Assembly (NCBI GenBank): GCA_946811695.1
Contig: OX328124.1
Location: 33,130,203-33,194,202, forward strand
Direction of reading: 5' to 3'
Origin: Gonocerus acuteangulatus
Taxonomy: Eukaryota; Arthropoda; Insecta; Hemiptera; Coreidae
DNA length: 64,000 bases
Shown here one piece after another: positions 42,868 through 52,640 of this stretch. The translations under genes were made by a program, and so were the position numbers. The notes under the pieces are model-generated. The model ran no database searches. It had not been told where the DNA came from and worked only from the letters and a program-made list of their open reading frames with translations. Positions within the stretch are counted from its first letter, which is position 1; each line of letters begins with the position of its first letter.

Positions 42868-43122
42868 TCGTCCCTACCATGTCAAACTGTCGAGTATGCA
42901 AATTGGAGCAAACTAGTGAACGAACATATTCTAACCATTGATGAAGTAATAAATTGAAAATCAGTCTTATTTGGTACTTTATTTAAGGCATTAAAGGCAA
43001 TTCTAAAGGGGTTAGAGTTGCGACAATTTGTGACAAGCCGTGTCGTCCACAATCCAAGAGCAATGTCCCGAATCTGGAAAACGAAATTTTTCGTATTCAA
43101 TAGTTTGACAAGGTAGATACGA
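42868..43122. mobile_element. MITE, copy B (TA target likely)
   Basis: Ends tcgt, cc, ctaccatgtcaaact and inverse agtttgacaaggtag, at, acga, flanked by TA at 42866-42867 and 43123-43124. Related to copy A 2.4 kb away. TA flanks suggest a Tc1/mariner-type source; no transposase is visible. Confidence 0.75.
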
Positions 43123-43528
43123 TATAGACCATAGCCCTTTATGAAGAAAATAGTTCAAGACTACGTAAGTTTATTGGGAATTACTACTACCAATTCAAAA
43201 ACTTCAGTATGGCCGCGATTGAAAGGGTCATTCCATATCAAGTGATCCAAAATAAAGGAAAACATTTCCCTCAAATTGTTAGATTTTTTCTTTTTTTAAA
43301 TTTGGCTCATCATTAGTACCCCATACGACAAATAAAAATCCAAATTTTTACAAATTTGTCTTTATTATTTTTCGAGTTATAAAAGGTTTTTTAAAAAAGC
43401 ACATTTACTTCGAAAAATTTAAAAATTTTCAGAAAATGAAATGAAATCAATATGGTCTCCAACTCTCACTTTACTAATCACATCGTAATGTGAATCTAAT
43501 GTTATAGACTAAATACAAAAATGTATAA
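43123..43528. other. no gene; ggtcattccatatcaagtga-type repeat
   Basis: 43226-43430 resembles a common animal interspersed sequence starting gggtcattccatatcaag. Class unknown. Confidence 0.4.
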
Positions 43529-44240
43529 TAGAAAGTCCGTTACGCAGGAGGAGCATAACTAAGCACCTTCCTGAGAATGTGGATAGTGTACTCTGCTTTC
43601 ATGAATAATTAGCTTATAAATAACATTACAAAAATAAAAAATAAATAAAATAAAATTCGTTTAGAGCCTTCTGCTCAAATTCAGGAACATAAATGTGCTT
43701 CAGCTCCACCCGACTAACCTATGTAGGTTAGTCTAATGGCTAGCGCCTTGGATTCATAAGCGGGAGATGGTGGGTTCGATTCCCAACCTCCGGCAGGAAT
43801 TTTATCATCCCACGGCTCGCTGGTAAAATTCCTCGCTACACCCTGGATGTCGGCGCTAATGACCTAGATGTAGATGCGCCGTAAAAAACGCCAGCGGACA
43901 CGTTTTTGTGGCACTTTTTTTGTTCAGTTTAGTCATCGCTAAAGCATATTTATGATAAAAAAAAACATGATCAGTTTTGTTGTTTTATTTTTTTAATGAA
44001 CATCAGACTCAGTGAACAGCGGAAACTGGATACAGCGAAATGTTCAGCCCTCTTAGTGGGATAAGTAACAACCAATACTCGAGTCGGTTTGGCGACATCT
44101 TCGTCTTTAGATACTCACGACCTATACCGAGTTTCCTTACAATACAACAGAAATTAAACGACCGGTATTAGGATATGAGTTATTTGGGTCCGGAGAAAAC
44201 CCCCCTTTAAGATGAACGGATTTCATTTATTAAAAGATTG
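43529..44240 (+). mobile_element. family E element, copy 4 (partial, SINE-split)
   Basis: Left end agtccgttacgcaggagg, agcaccttcct. After the SINE, 44090-44220 continues with gagtttccttacaatac, gggtccggagaaaaccccc. The right half is missing. Confidence 0.65.
43731..43888 (+). mobile_element. tRNA-derived SINE (S1)
   Basis: From gtctaatggctagcgcc through ggttcgattcccaacc, the body and gatgcgccgtaaaaaa it is nearly identical to 352-562. The first ~10 bp of the head differ. Target duplication not resolved. Confidence 0.85.
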
Positions 44241-44267
44241 TAACGCTATTTTTCACAATACATGTTT

Positions 44268-44410
44268 ACGGTTTTCACCAGCCCTTTATTCTTTTGTACA
44301 CGTTTCTCGCCTTTTTGACACCTCTTCAGGAGCACTTGATGTACGAGTATGGTGATATATCATTACAACCTTCACCTTCGAGAACCATCTGCCGGCACCA
44401 CGTCTTAACT
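44268..44410 (-). mobile_element. PLE terminus remnant (P5)
   Basis: The minus strand reads gtgctcctgaagaggtgtc, then gcgagaaacgtgtac. CTGAAGA and GAAAC are kept, but the stem II sides no longer pair well. Followed inward by gagaaccatctgccgg. Confidence 0.55.
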
Positions 44411-45240
44411 TTTTTTAGTCTAGAAAGAGAATAGCAGACTTTGATCTGAGCACTTATTATATGAATGTTTGTAAGGCATTTGATACTCTTCCCGCATATA
44501 TAAATAGTAAATTGAGCTTAAATTTCCTTTTAGAACAAGAACACAGAGTATACAGAGATTTGGGACTATATTGCTTTGCGAATAAATTTATTTATGTTGG
44601 TATGCTGTCTTAAGGACCCCTATCATTCCTAATACGAGAGGCTTTTGTCTGAATAGTATGACAATTAATCTTATTATTATGGTGGTGGGTTTTATTATTA
44701 TTATTGCTTCCGTGGGGAAAGAAAACACGATGTTTTTGCTTGAGCTTGAGCACTCCGCCTTCTGAGTGGAGAAAAAAATATTCTATTGAACCCCCTAAAT
44801 ATAGTTGAGTTGCGGAAATAATCGTTTTTGAATCACTTAGAAGAAGTTTGTAACATATGAGGGAAGTGTGTCTGGTTTTCTGAGCTATCTATGTATTTGT
44901 ATAATGTTAAGAGCATAGAAGTGCTGACGTGAGAAAGGTCCGATGGAACATGGAAGCGTCTAGGACTATGAAAACAACACCCTGATGGTAGAACCATGGA
45001 CGGGAGGATTGCTTACTTTACAAACAACCCTCGTCCGAAGTGTTTTACATATTCTACCTCAGCCTTGTCGAGAAGTCGATCCATCAACTAGGACAGCGGA
45101 GTTTTACATCAGCTGCTGTTTCACAGCTGATGACTACATTAAGGGGGTATCCTTATTATGACATTTCAGATTTTAGCGCGGTTATTCTCTATCTCTCTCT
45201 GTCCATAGGGAGGAAACACGCTTAAAAGGTTGACCACATG
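44411..45240. other. no recognised feature
   Basis: 45060-45140 has an agctgctgtttcacagctga palindrome. The end overlaps an X-type string (atagggaggaaacacgctt). Confidence 0.35.
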
Positions 45241-45360
45241 ACTCATTCCTACCTGAGTGCCAAGCTTGGTCAAAATGGGTCAAACGGAGTGGATTTGTAT
45301 TTGAAACAAACAGACAAATAGATAAACAGACTGACAGGCGATTTTTATATATATATAGAT
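45241..45360 (+). repeat. family R 3' fragment
   Basis: gccaagcttggtcaaaatgg, gtggatttgtat, gacaggcgatttttat and AT match the right end of R copies. Confidence 0.7.
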
Positions 45361-45486
45361 ATTTCTGTTCGCTCTCTCAGCAGCTCATTTTTACGAAATT
45401 TAGTACTTAAATCTTTCGTCTAATTTAAAAGGTCAATTACCAGCAGAATCGGACCATCAGAACTTGGCTTTTGGCGAAATTCGTGA

Positions 45487-45510
45487 CAAAAAAAAAAAAA
45501 AAAAAAAAAA
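45487..45510. repeat. poly(A) tract
   Basis: About 24 A. Confidence 0.85.
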
Positions 45511-45770
45511 TCATAACACGTTTTTGAGATCATATGATTGTAGGTACTTATTAAATAGGTTCCTTCACGTACGAAAACGAATGAAATCAATTTTAAAGCG
45601 ATATAATAAGTCACCGTTTAGAAGAAAAATTGATACAACTACTTTTCCGAAATAATTTTCAGTTTGGATTTTCAGAAACGATTGATTTAGTTGAAACTCC
45701 AGACGTTTGACGTTAAATATCTAATCTTAGGTATTTAAATTTTGGTTGCTTTTGGAGATAAGAAAGTTAT

Positions 45771-45980
45771 TATTTATTTAAATTTTAACGTCCGTTTATA
45801 ATTAACTAAGAATTTCAGGACGGGTTATCTATAGGTTGCCTCCTTTTCTATAGTCAGGATATGGCCGATGCCTTTTCTTTTTTCTAAAGAAAAGCAACTA
45901 CCCCAGTGGGAATCGAACCCACGACCCTTTGGCACGGAGTGTTAAGTTCCACACTTAACACTTACGGCCACCGGTAATCC
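45771..45980 (-). mobile_element. tRNA-derived SINE (S3), minus strand
   Basis: Minus sense: ggtggccgtaagtgttaag, cgtgccaaagggtcgtgg, gttcgattcccac (B box). The body has aggcaacctatagataacc and the tail ggacgttaaaattt. Nearly full length; related to 31541-31762. Confidence 0.88.
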
Positions 45981-46090
45981 AGAAGTAAGGAAATATTAGA
46001 AAATAAGGTATTAATAGACATAAAAAGTTATAATATCTTGGAATATTTTCTTAAATTTTCGAGATCTGCCAGTTCTATGCATAATACAAA

Positions 46091-47024
46091 AGTCCGTCAC
46101 GCAGGAGCTGCATAACTAAGCACTTTCCTCAGAATTTTTGTAGTGTAGACTGAATAATTTGCTGTAATAACCTATATAAATAAAATAAAAACGTGAATAG
46201 TTCTGCTCATTTACATTTCTTATGAGAACTCTTCAATTATTAATTTTGTAAATAATTTGCTTCCAGACTTATGTTAATACATGATACTGTACTACTTAAT
46301 GAATACACAAAAACTTCATTTTCTGTCTTTTGATCTGACGCAGGAACAGGATACAGTCCCCCTAGTGGGAGATAGCACTCCTCGTGGTGGCCTTGGGAAC
46401 CTACGTCTGGCGGGCTAATTCTAATGAAACAGAGTTTAAAGTAAACCCTCCTTTCCAATAGACCAATTTACTTCGTTTTTACAATACTTCTTTTTTATGA
46501 GATACCCACGACGTATACCGCGTTTCGTTACAATTCAGCAGAAATTACGACCGGTATGAGTATATTAGTACTTTAGGTCGGAGTAACCCCCCCCCCTCCG
46601 ATTAACCCGATTTAGTTTATTTTTACAACCCATTTTTATCTGTTGATTACCACCACGAATACCGAGTTTCGTTGAAATGTAACAACAATTACGGCTGGTA
46701 GTGGCAAATTGGTAATATGGGTCCGGAGTAAACCCCCCCCCCCTCCTAATGAACCGATTTAGTTTATTTTTACAACGTATTTCTCTCTTTAGATCAACAT
46801 AACGAATACCGAGTTTCGTTGAAATATAACAAAAACTACGGCTGGCATGGTCAAATTAGCGTTTTGGGTCCGGGGTAAACCCCCCCTTCCGGTGGACCGA
46901 TTTTGATGGTTAACGAACTCGTTCAATCGTTTGCTAATTGAACGCTATATACCATGTTTCGTGAAGAAAAACAAAAACTCTGGCCGCTATCGTGTTAACA
47001 GACACATATATATATATATATATA

Positions 47025-47085
<61 letters not shown>

Positions 47086-47174
47086 AGTAGGATCGATAAA
47101 GATTTGAAGAAATTTTTCAAAAATTCCGTCATGAGTGCAACCTCAATAGCTACTTTCCTTCGGAGGAAAGTGCT
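46091..47174 (+). mobile_element. family E element, copy 3 (best preserved)
   Basis: agtccgtcacgcaggagctg, then AGCACTTTCCTC (46119-46130), and at the right GAGGAAAGTGCT (47163-47174). Interior: a 72-codon frame on the minus strand (46240-46458), four gtccggagtaaac modules of ~110 bp, a (TA)n(TG)n tract (47005-47086), then cgtcatgagtgcaacctc. No transposase. The modules end with gttaacagacaca before the AT tract. Confidence 0.85.
47005..47086. repeat. (AT)n(GT)n microsatellite in element E3
   Basis: Compound AT then GT tract; E2 has the same AT-GT order. Confidence 0.95.
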
Positions 47175-47775
47175 AAAAGGGATCATTCTGTCATCAACAG
47201 CTGGTTCTATTCATAAATATTTATAAACGCTGTGGCGTTTATTGTGAGCTTTTATATCACTCACATCTGTAAAAAGAAAGAAAAAAAAGCCGAAGGGCTG
47301 TTGAGAAATTAAGAAAAAAAAAGGGAAAATTAAATCTGTTCAAAATGTTTATTAAGAAAACTTATCTTCATGTGAAAAAGTATAAAATATAATCTATATA
47401 AAAAAAAAGAAAGAATTTTAATAAAGAGTCAGGAAGAGGTAATTTTGTTAACATATTTGTCAATTTATTGTAGGATAAATATAATAAAATTGGCTAAAAT
47501 ATTGGGTCGGTCGATTTTACGGGTAGAAAGTAGAATTTATCTTGAAATCGAGATACTCGGTTCATAGTATCTATTTTTTTATTTTTTTTGTTTTGTTTTT
47601 TTATAACCTACATCCATACTTTTATTAAGCGTCTTCATTTTATTATGCTTTTTTAAGTTTTTTTTTTTTTTTTTATTTTTTTACTGATTCTTCTCAACTT
47701 CATTCAAAATAAATATAAGACTATTGATTCTGCTTCTCTCCCAAGTTTTCATTCCCAAGCTTGGATTTTTTTTTA
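47175..47775. other. AT-rich, no recognised feature
   Basis: Homopolymer-rich spacer. Confidence 0.4.
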
Positions 47776-48004
47776 AATTATGAAACCAAGTCATATTGAA
47801 CGCATTGGACACTCATTCCTGACTCACTCGTACTTAATGCATAGAAAAGACAGACCTATTTGCAAATCCTGTAGCTTACATATAAAAAACAAATTAATAT
47901 ATCACATTCTTACTTTAAAGTACCTTCATTTCAAACCTTTTCAAAATAATAGCGGAATCAATCTTAATACTAAAACGATCAAGAGGTTATTTTTAATCTT
48001 TTAA
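47776..48004 (+). pseudogene. LINE ORF2 C-terminal remnant
   Basis: Plus codons KPSHIERIGHSFLTHSYLM, HRKDRPICKSC, then IKNKLIYHILTLKY. RIGH-x-x-LTHSYLM and CKSC are diagnostic of the I/Jockey-group C terminus. The His of the cluster is present but the last Cys is lost. Decayed, with 3' sequence unlike the better copies. Confidence 0.75.
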
Positions 48005-48940
48005 GACACCTTTGACTCTTAAAAAAGATTTTTTTTTCTATTGATTTATTTTCTTTTTCTTTCATCGATGTTTTTTTCTTTCAAGAGATTCTCCTTTTCT
48101 AGATTCTTATTTTGTCTAGCAATTATGTTCATTATCAAGTCTTTTATATGCGTTATTCACAGTATTTGCTCAACAAATTCTTATTTAGTCCTTCTTTTTT
48201 TTGTAGAACAGACCTTATTTGTGGCTACATGAACAGACTTTTCCCGATTTTTTTTTGTACCTTCTTTTGACTTCCCATTAAGTTTATAATGTATTACTTT
48301 ACTTAAAACTGGAAATGTACGTGTATACTTGTGCTGAGTGAAACGCGTTAGTTGCGGATGCTCATAAATAAATGAATTAAAAAAAAAATACATTCAGTTT
48401 TTTTAATATATCCGTTTTCTCGATTTGCATTTTTGTGACCTGAAATGTTGGCAATATATTTAATCCTACTTAATCGTGCCTTTCGATTGAGAAAGTGTAT
48501 TCTTGAATTAGTTTCCTGCGCTCTCCTATCAGCGCAGGGTGTAGGGCTGCTGGAGAAAGGGTGTTGTATGCTGAGTTTATGAGTGGCTAGTGTGCCAAGT
48601 TCGTGTTTACGGTCACTTTCTCTTTATTTGCGCACTAATCTCTACTAGATAAGCTATCGGAGAGAAGGGAAGGAAGCTAATGGTCAAGTCACGAAACCAT
48701 AAGCCCTTTCTCTGAGATCAGAATGAAAAAAGGTTTTCATCCCATGTTTTAACATAAAAGGAACGCTTTCCAATTTCCGATATAGCAAATTTTTCATAGT
48801 ATCAGTTTTGCCCCTTACATTTTTAACATTTGAATGTGTTCCTTCGTCCTTTTAAACTAGGTTAAGACATCGACCAAATGATGCTATCCGGAAGTGCTGG
48901 TGTTAAAACGATCCCACGTATACACTTTAGAGGTAAGGAA
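48005..48940. other. no recognised feature
   Basis: T-rich to 48400, then mixed. No gene recognised. Confidence 0.35.
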
Positions 48941-49318
48941 GCAACCAGGGAATAGTTAGGGTCGGCTAGAATAACATCAACACGATTTTTGTAAAAATCT
49001 GTATTAAAGACGTTTTGGCTACTCTTTGGTAGCCTTCCTCATCTAAAATACAAAACAAAAATGTATAATTCGTTGTTGAGCTAACAACAAAATGTTCTTA
49101 TGAGTAGAATGTGAGTAGAAATGTTCTTATGCAGTATTATCTGCATTTGTAGATCTCACATATTTCTTTATTGGTTTAACTATTCTGATGAATAATTTTG
49201 CATTTTTGTTTTGGCATTTAGCTGACGAAGGCTACCAAAGTGTAGCCGAAACATCCTTAATACAAATTTTTACAAAAATCTTGTTTTCCTAGCCGAATCC
49301 CAACTATTCCCTGATTGC
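48941..49318. mobile_element. foldback with hammerhead-like cores, gggaatagttg ends
   Basis: Terminal inverse repeat gcaaccagggaatagttag, ggtcggcta against tagccgaatcccaactattc, cctgattgc. Each arm has a core: plus 49222-49252 CTGACGA, A, GGCTAC/GTAGCC, GAAAC; minus 49011-49043 with the same stem but AAAAC. The same ends occur at 59465-59781. Confidence 0.7.
49222..49252 (+). ncRNA. hammerhead-like core, type II
   Basis: CTGACGA (matches CUGANGA), one A, a perfect 6-bp stem GGCTAC/GTAGCC with 6-nt loop, GAAAC. Stem I and III partners are not clear, so ribozyme activity is uncertain. Confidence 0.4.
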
Positions 49319-49569
49319 AGTGTGATTTTGACTTGGGGAATCGATCAGTTTTGAAAAAAAAAACATTAAGAATACTAGAATTTAAGTTTCCAGTACTCTA
49401 AAACGACGTATTTTCGTTCGTTTCACATTCACTGAGGATTAGATTAGATTAGATAACAGACTTTGATAGTATTGGACTTGTTGTATATTTTCTTAAGCAC
49501 CACGAAAACGGCCGAGGAATAGTGGTAATTTGAAGGTAGAAAATCCATCGATTAATGATTTTTCTTTGT

Positions 49570-49870
49570 GTAGGGAGAAGGTCGATGAATAAAATCAAAT
49601 TAACACAAACATCAATTCATTAAAATTTGCTCTACATGTTTCTCATCCTCGGATGCCTCTCAGGAGCCTAAAAATTAAATTATTAAACACCTGACTAAAA
49701 ACACAGCTGACTATAGCTATGTAGACGATCTTCAGTCTTCATTCTAGCGACAGGTTCACCTTCGTACCATCGGGCTGAATTTAGTTTTTAGGCTGCAGAA
49801 GAGGCATCTAAGGATGCGAAACATGTAGTTCTAATTTTACTAAAATTTACGTTTATGTTAATTTGATCAA
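49570..49870. mobile_element. PLE termini foldback (P6)
   Basis: The left arm (gtcgatgaat… cctctcaggagcc) is inverse to the right arm (ggctgcagaagaggc… ttaatttgatcaac). Minus motif 49629-49667: GCTC, CTGAGAGG, CATCC/GGATG stem, AGAAAC, ATGTA, GAGC. Plus motif 49791-49830: gcagaaga, G, GCATC/GATGC stem, GAAAC, ATGTAG. Stem II pairs perfectly in both although its bases differ from 9506. Confidence 0.75.
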
Positions 49871-50364
49871 CATAAGTAATTAAAAAAAAACCAAAGGGTC
49901 GAACGTTGCCCAAAGAGTGCGAACAGACAAATAGTAACCTATATATTAGTCTGTTTACACTTAGATAGGCATATGTATAGGTTTGTGCCAATTTAACACA
50001 CTATACTACTGTGACCCCATTTTACAGTACTTTTTTTTGTTAAAAAAAACTTTAGATTATGTATGTAATAAAATAGAAAACATACATTTCTTGCCGGATT
50101 TCTGGATGTCAAATGATAACCTCTCCGTGTTCTTACAACCAACCCATGGCTCAACGGTGTCTGAGTCTGTTCAACCACATCACAACATCTGTTCCAGTCC
50201 GACGCCTTCGTTCCCAAACGTTTCACACCAAAGAATCTCCGTTCATATTCGACGTCTTATCAGGTCCACAGTTGTCCAATCCTCCGGTCGTCTGTTGATG
50301 ACTCTTCAGACGCCTGATGTATTTACTGGACGTCTTTTCTTTCTTTCTGTTCTTACCACCGTAA
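49871..50364. other. no recognised gene
   Basis: A frame at 49983-50390 shows no family I recognise. Confidence 0.3.
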
Positions 50365-50618
50365 GGCGTCGGGTACAATACGGGCGATGAGAGATAAGCG
50401 AAAAGCGACGTCAGAGCGACGTCACTCACATTAATTTTACGCTCGAGTGCAGTAGGAATAAGGGAGGCTACAATAGGCATAAGCGACCATGCGGGTTCCA
50501 GGCTGACGCTCATCGCTCAGCCCATTACATTAAAAAATTTCTTGTCGCTCACTCCAGGCATTATATTTAGCGTGCTACAATAAAAGCTACAACTTCTATA
50601 TCTTCACCGATTTCAATG

Positions 50619-50654
<36 letters not shown>

Positions 50655-51070
50655 TGAGAGCTAATAAAATTTAGAACAACTTTCACATGTATGTTCTTTA
50701 TTTCCATTGTTTATTAAATAACGTGGAAAGATGTTTATAACCATTCAACGCTTATAACGTTATAAAATATGAATACTGAAATGTGAGCTTTTAATTTCGG
50801 AAGTGCAGGGTATGGAATGACAGACACAAAATACAATCATAACCAAGAAACTTTGGGAAGAGGTTGGAAATGCATTAAACTTGCAAGGGAAGATATTTTT
50901 ATTAACTAAACATTAAAAATATTAATTTTTAATTAAAAAACGTATGTTGGAGAATGCGATGGCGGAGACTAAAGGAAATTACCGCCCAGCCACTGTATCG
51001 TAGCCGGCACCACTCTTTCGCTAAACACTCGGTCGCTCTGTCGCTCATCGCTCGTATCGTACCCGTAATA
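50365..51070. repeat. possible DNA element with inverse gggtac-atacg-gcgatgag ends
   Basis: gggtacaatacgggcgatg at 50369 is partly inverse to atcgctcgtatcgtaccc near 51045. It contains a T tract (50621-50653). Coding capacity not recognised; weak. Confidence 0.4.
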
Positions 51071-51157
51071 GTGCGGCAATTCGCTTCGAATGTGATTGAG
51101 AACTTCAAAGCTAGCTTAAAAAAAAGATAAATAATTCTTACATTAGAAAAATCCTAT

Positions 51158-51718
51158 GTCAAGTTGGTAAATCTGAAGGAGAGCGTCCTCAGCTACGATT
51201 TTCTTCAAAGTTTGCACTATAAGTATTTTGATGCACTAAACACGAATCCGTTGAAAAAAAACCCGCTCTCAACTGGGAAAGAAGTTATTTAAAAAAAAAG
51301 TTCACTGTTATGAAGGTTAGGGAAGAATGCCTTGGACGAGTTTTGGGAATAGAATTCTTTTCATTTCTGCGAGTTGGATTGACTAGGGGTTTTGATGTGT
51401 TCTTGAGCGAGCGGAAACGCATAGCACGTAGGCCCAAAAGCGACCGTTTACGACCAAGTCAGCTACCACAGGTGAGTCTAAATTTCAATTACACTTCGTC
51501 ATTAAGGACTATTGAGCATACGCGTGTTTACATATAAGCTGTTTACCCCGTCTTTTATAACCTCCATAACAGTGAACTTTAGTGCTTAATAACTTCTTTC
51601 CTAGTTGAGAGCGGGTTTTTTTTTCTCAACGGATTCGTGTTTAGTGCATCAAAATACGTTATAGTGCAAACTTTGAAGAAAATCGTAGCTGAGGACGCTC
51701 TCCTTCAGTTTTACCGTC
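51158..51718. mobile_element. foldback element, ~160-bp arms
   Basis: Left arm 51158-51320 (gtcaagttggtaaa, ctgaaggagagcgtcctc, … ttcactgttatgaaggtta) against right arm 51556-51718 with few mismatches. The spacer shares tgcgagttggattgactag and gagcgagcggaaacgcatag with the element at 20805-21587. Confidence 0.85.
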
Positions 51719-52136
51719 AAGTTTTATATCTTGGAATGAAAAACGAAAAACTAATTTGTCATCGTCTCATGACGATATAAGGAATTTGCAGATTCATCTG
51801 AGCACTTTTGATATTTCAACACACTCCTAACAACTTTCTGGCGTTTTATTGTGAGTTTCTTTGATAAACGCTGTATGGAGTTTTGTTGCACATCAATTAT
51901 GACCGAATTATATACGTCGTGGATTTAACTCTCCTCCTGATAGACTGATTTTATTGTTGCTATTACCGTAGATGTCAATCCAGGGTTAATGCTTTAACCA
52001 GTTTTGGGGAGCAACTCCTGCCAGTTACGTCAAGAATATTTCGTTTATTTGACTTTGTAACTCATGAGGCAGAATAAATTTGAAGGGACTATACCATTAC
52101 AGTTTTATATTTTATAAAATGGTGACCCCATTTTCT
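51719..52136. other. no recognised feature
   Basis: AT-rich. Confidence 0.35.
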
Positions 52137-52179
52137 AATATATTTATATGTGACACTCTCTTAACTACTCATTTATTTC

Positions 52180-52220
52180 GCTCTACATGTTTCGCGTTCC
52201 TTTAACGCCTCTTCACACTT
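52180..52220 (-). ncRNA. hammerhead-like motif, insertion before core
   Basis: gtGAAGA, G, GCGTT/AACGC stem, GAAAC, ATGTA, GAGC. A compensatory change keeps stem II paired relative to 9506 (GCGTC/GACGC to GCGTT/AACGC). Several bases inserted after GCTC break stem I and alter CTG to GTG. Confidence 0.5.
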
Positions 52221-52441
52221 TCGGAGCCTACACCTCCGAGGACCTTCCGCAGGTAGGGCCACGTCTAGACTGATAAGATCAATCATGTCTACTACGCATC
52301 AGCTGTTTAAAATCGATAGTTTTAAGGTAAATGTCGATTTTCCAAAAGAAGTCTTTGTCATTTAATAAGTTAATACATTTTAAATTGTCTTGTTTATTAA
52401 ATTAAATAATATTTTATCTAGGTATTTGATTTCTGTTTTTT

Positions 52442-52632
52442 TATTAACTGTCTTTGTATATATTTCGTTTGATGTTTTTTTTTTCTTTATCTAATATTTT
52501 AGCTGTGTCAAAATTAAGAGTGTGGCTATATTGTATAGCATGGTCCACCAACGCAGTTTTGTTGTCCGTCTCGTCAAGGTTTTTGGCATGTTGTTTGAGT
52601 CTCTTTCTTAAAAGTTGTCCCTGTTCAATTGT
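52442..52632 (-). pseudogene. PLE GIY-YIG endonuclease C-terminal fragment
   Basis: An uninterrupted minus-strand reading of about 62 codons to a TAA. It reads TIEQGQLLRKRLKQHAKNLD, ETDNKTALVDHAIQYSHTLN, FDTAKILDKEKKNIKRNIYK. L-x-x-R-L-x-x-H, A-L-x-D/N-H-x-x-x-x-x-H-x-x-x-F/W-x-x-x-x-I-L-D and the K-R that follows are the Penelope GIY-YIG domain pattern. The GIY and YIG motifs and the RT domain lie upstream and are lost. Truncated, hence non-functional. Confidence 0.8.
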
Positions 52633-52640
52633 TGTTGGTG

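Larger units (their letters stand above)
52137..52640 (-). mobile_element. Penelope-like element, 3' end (P7)
   Basis: Minus order: GIY-YIG endonuclease tail (52632-52442), ~170-bp spacer, ctatcgattt, gtagacatgattg, gtggccctacctgcggaagg, gaggtgtaggctcc, hammerhead-like motif 52220-52180, and end cacatataaatatatt. The same order as P2. This copy ties the ribozyme-like ends and the ccttccgcaggtaggg hairpin sequence to PLEs. Confidence 0.85.

Noticed and set aside
42541..42941. Overlapping frames of 103 and 121 codons
   Set aside because: Produced by the (CT)n(CA)n microsatellite plus the edge of a MITE.
46240..46458. 72-codon frame shared with 38228-38446
   Set aside because: Similarity is explained by both lying in family E copies. 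The E1 copy does not keep it open, and the peptide matches nothing I know.
49983..50390. 135-codon frame
   Set aside because: No recognised motif and overlapping frames on the other strand; probably a chance frame in slightly GC-richer DNA.
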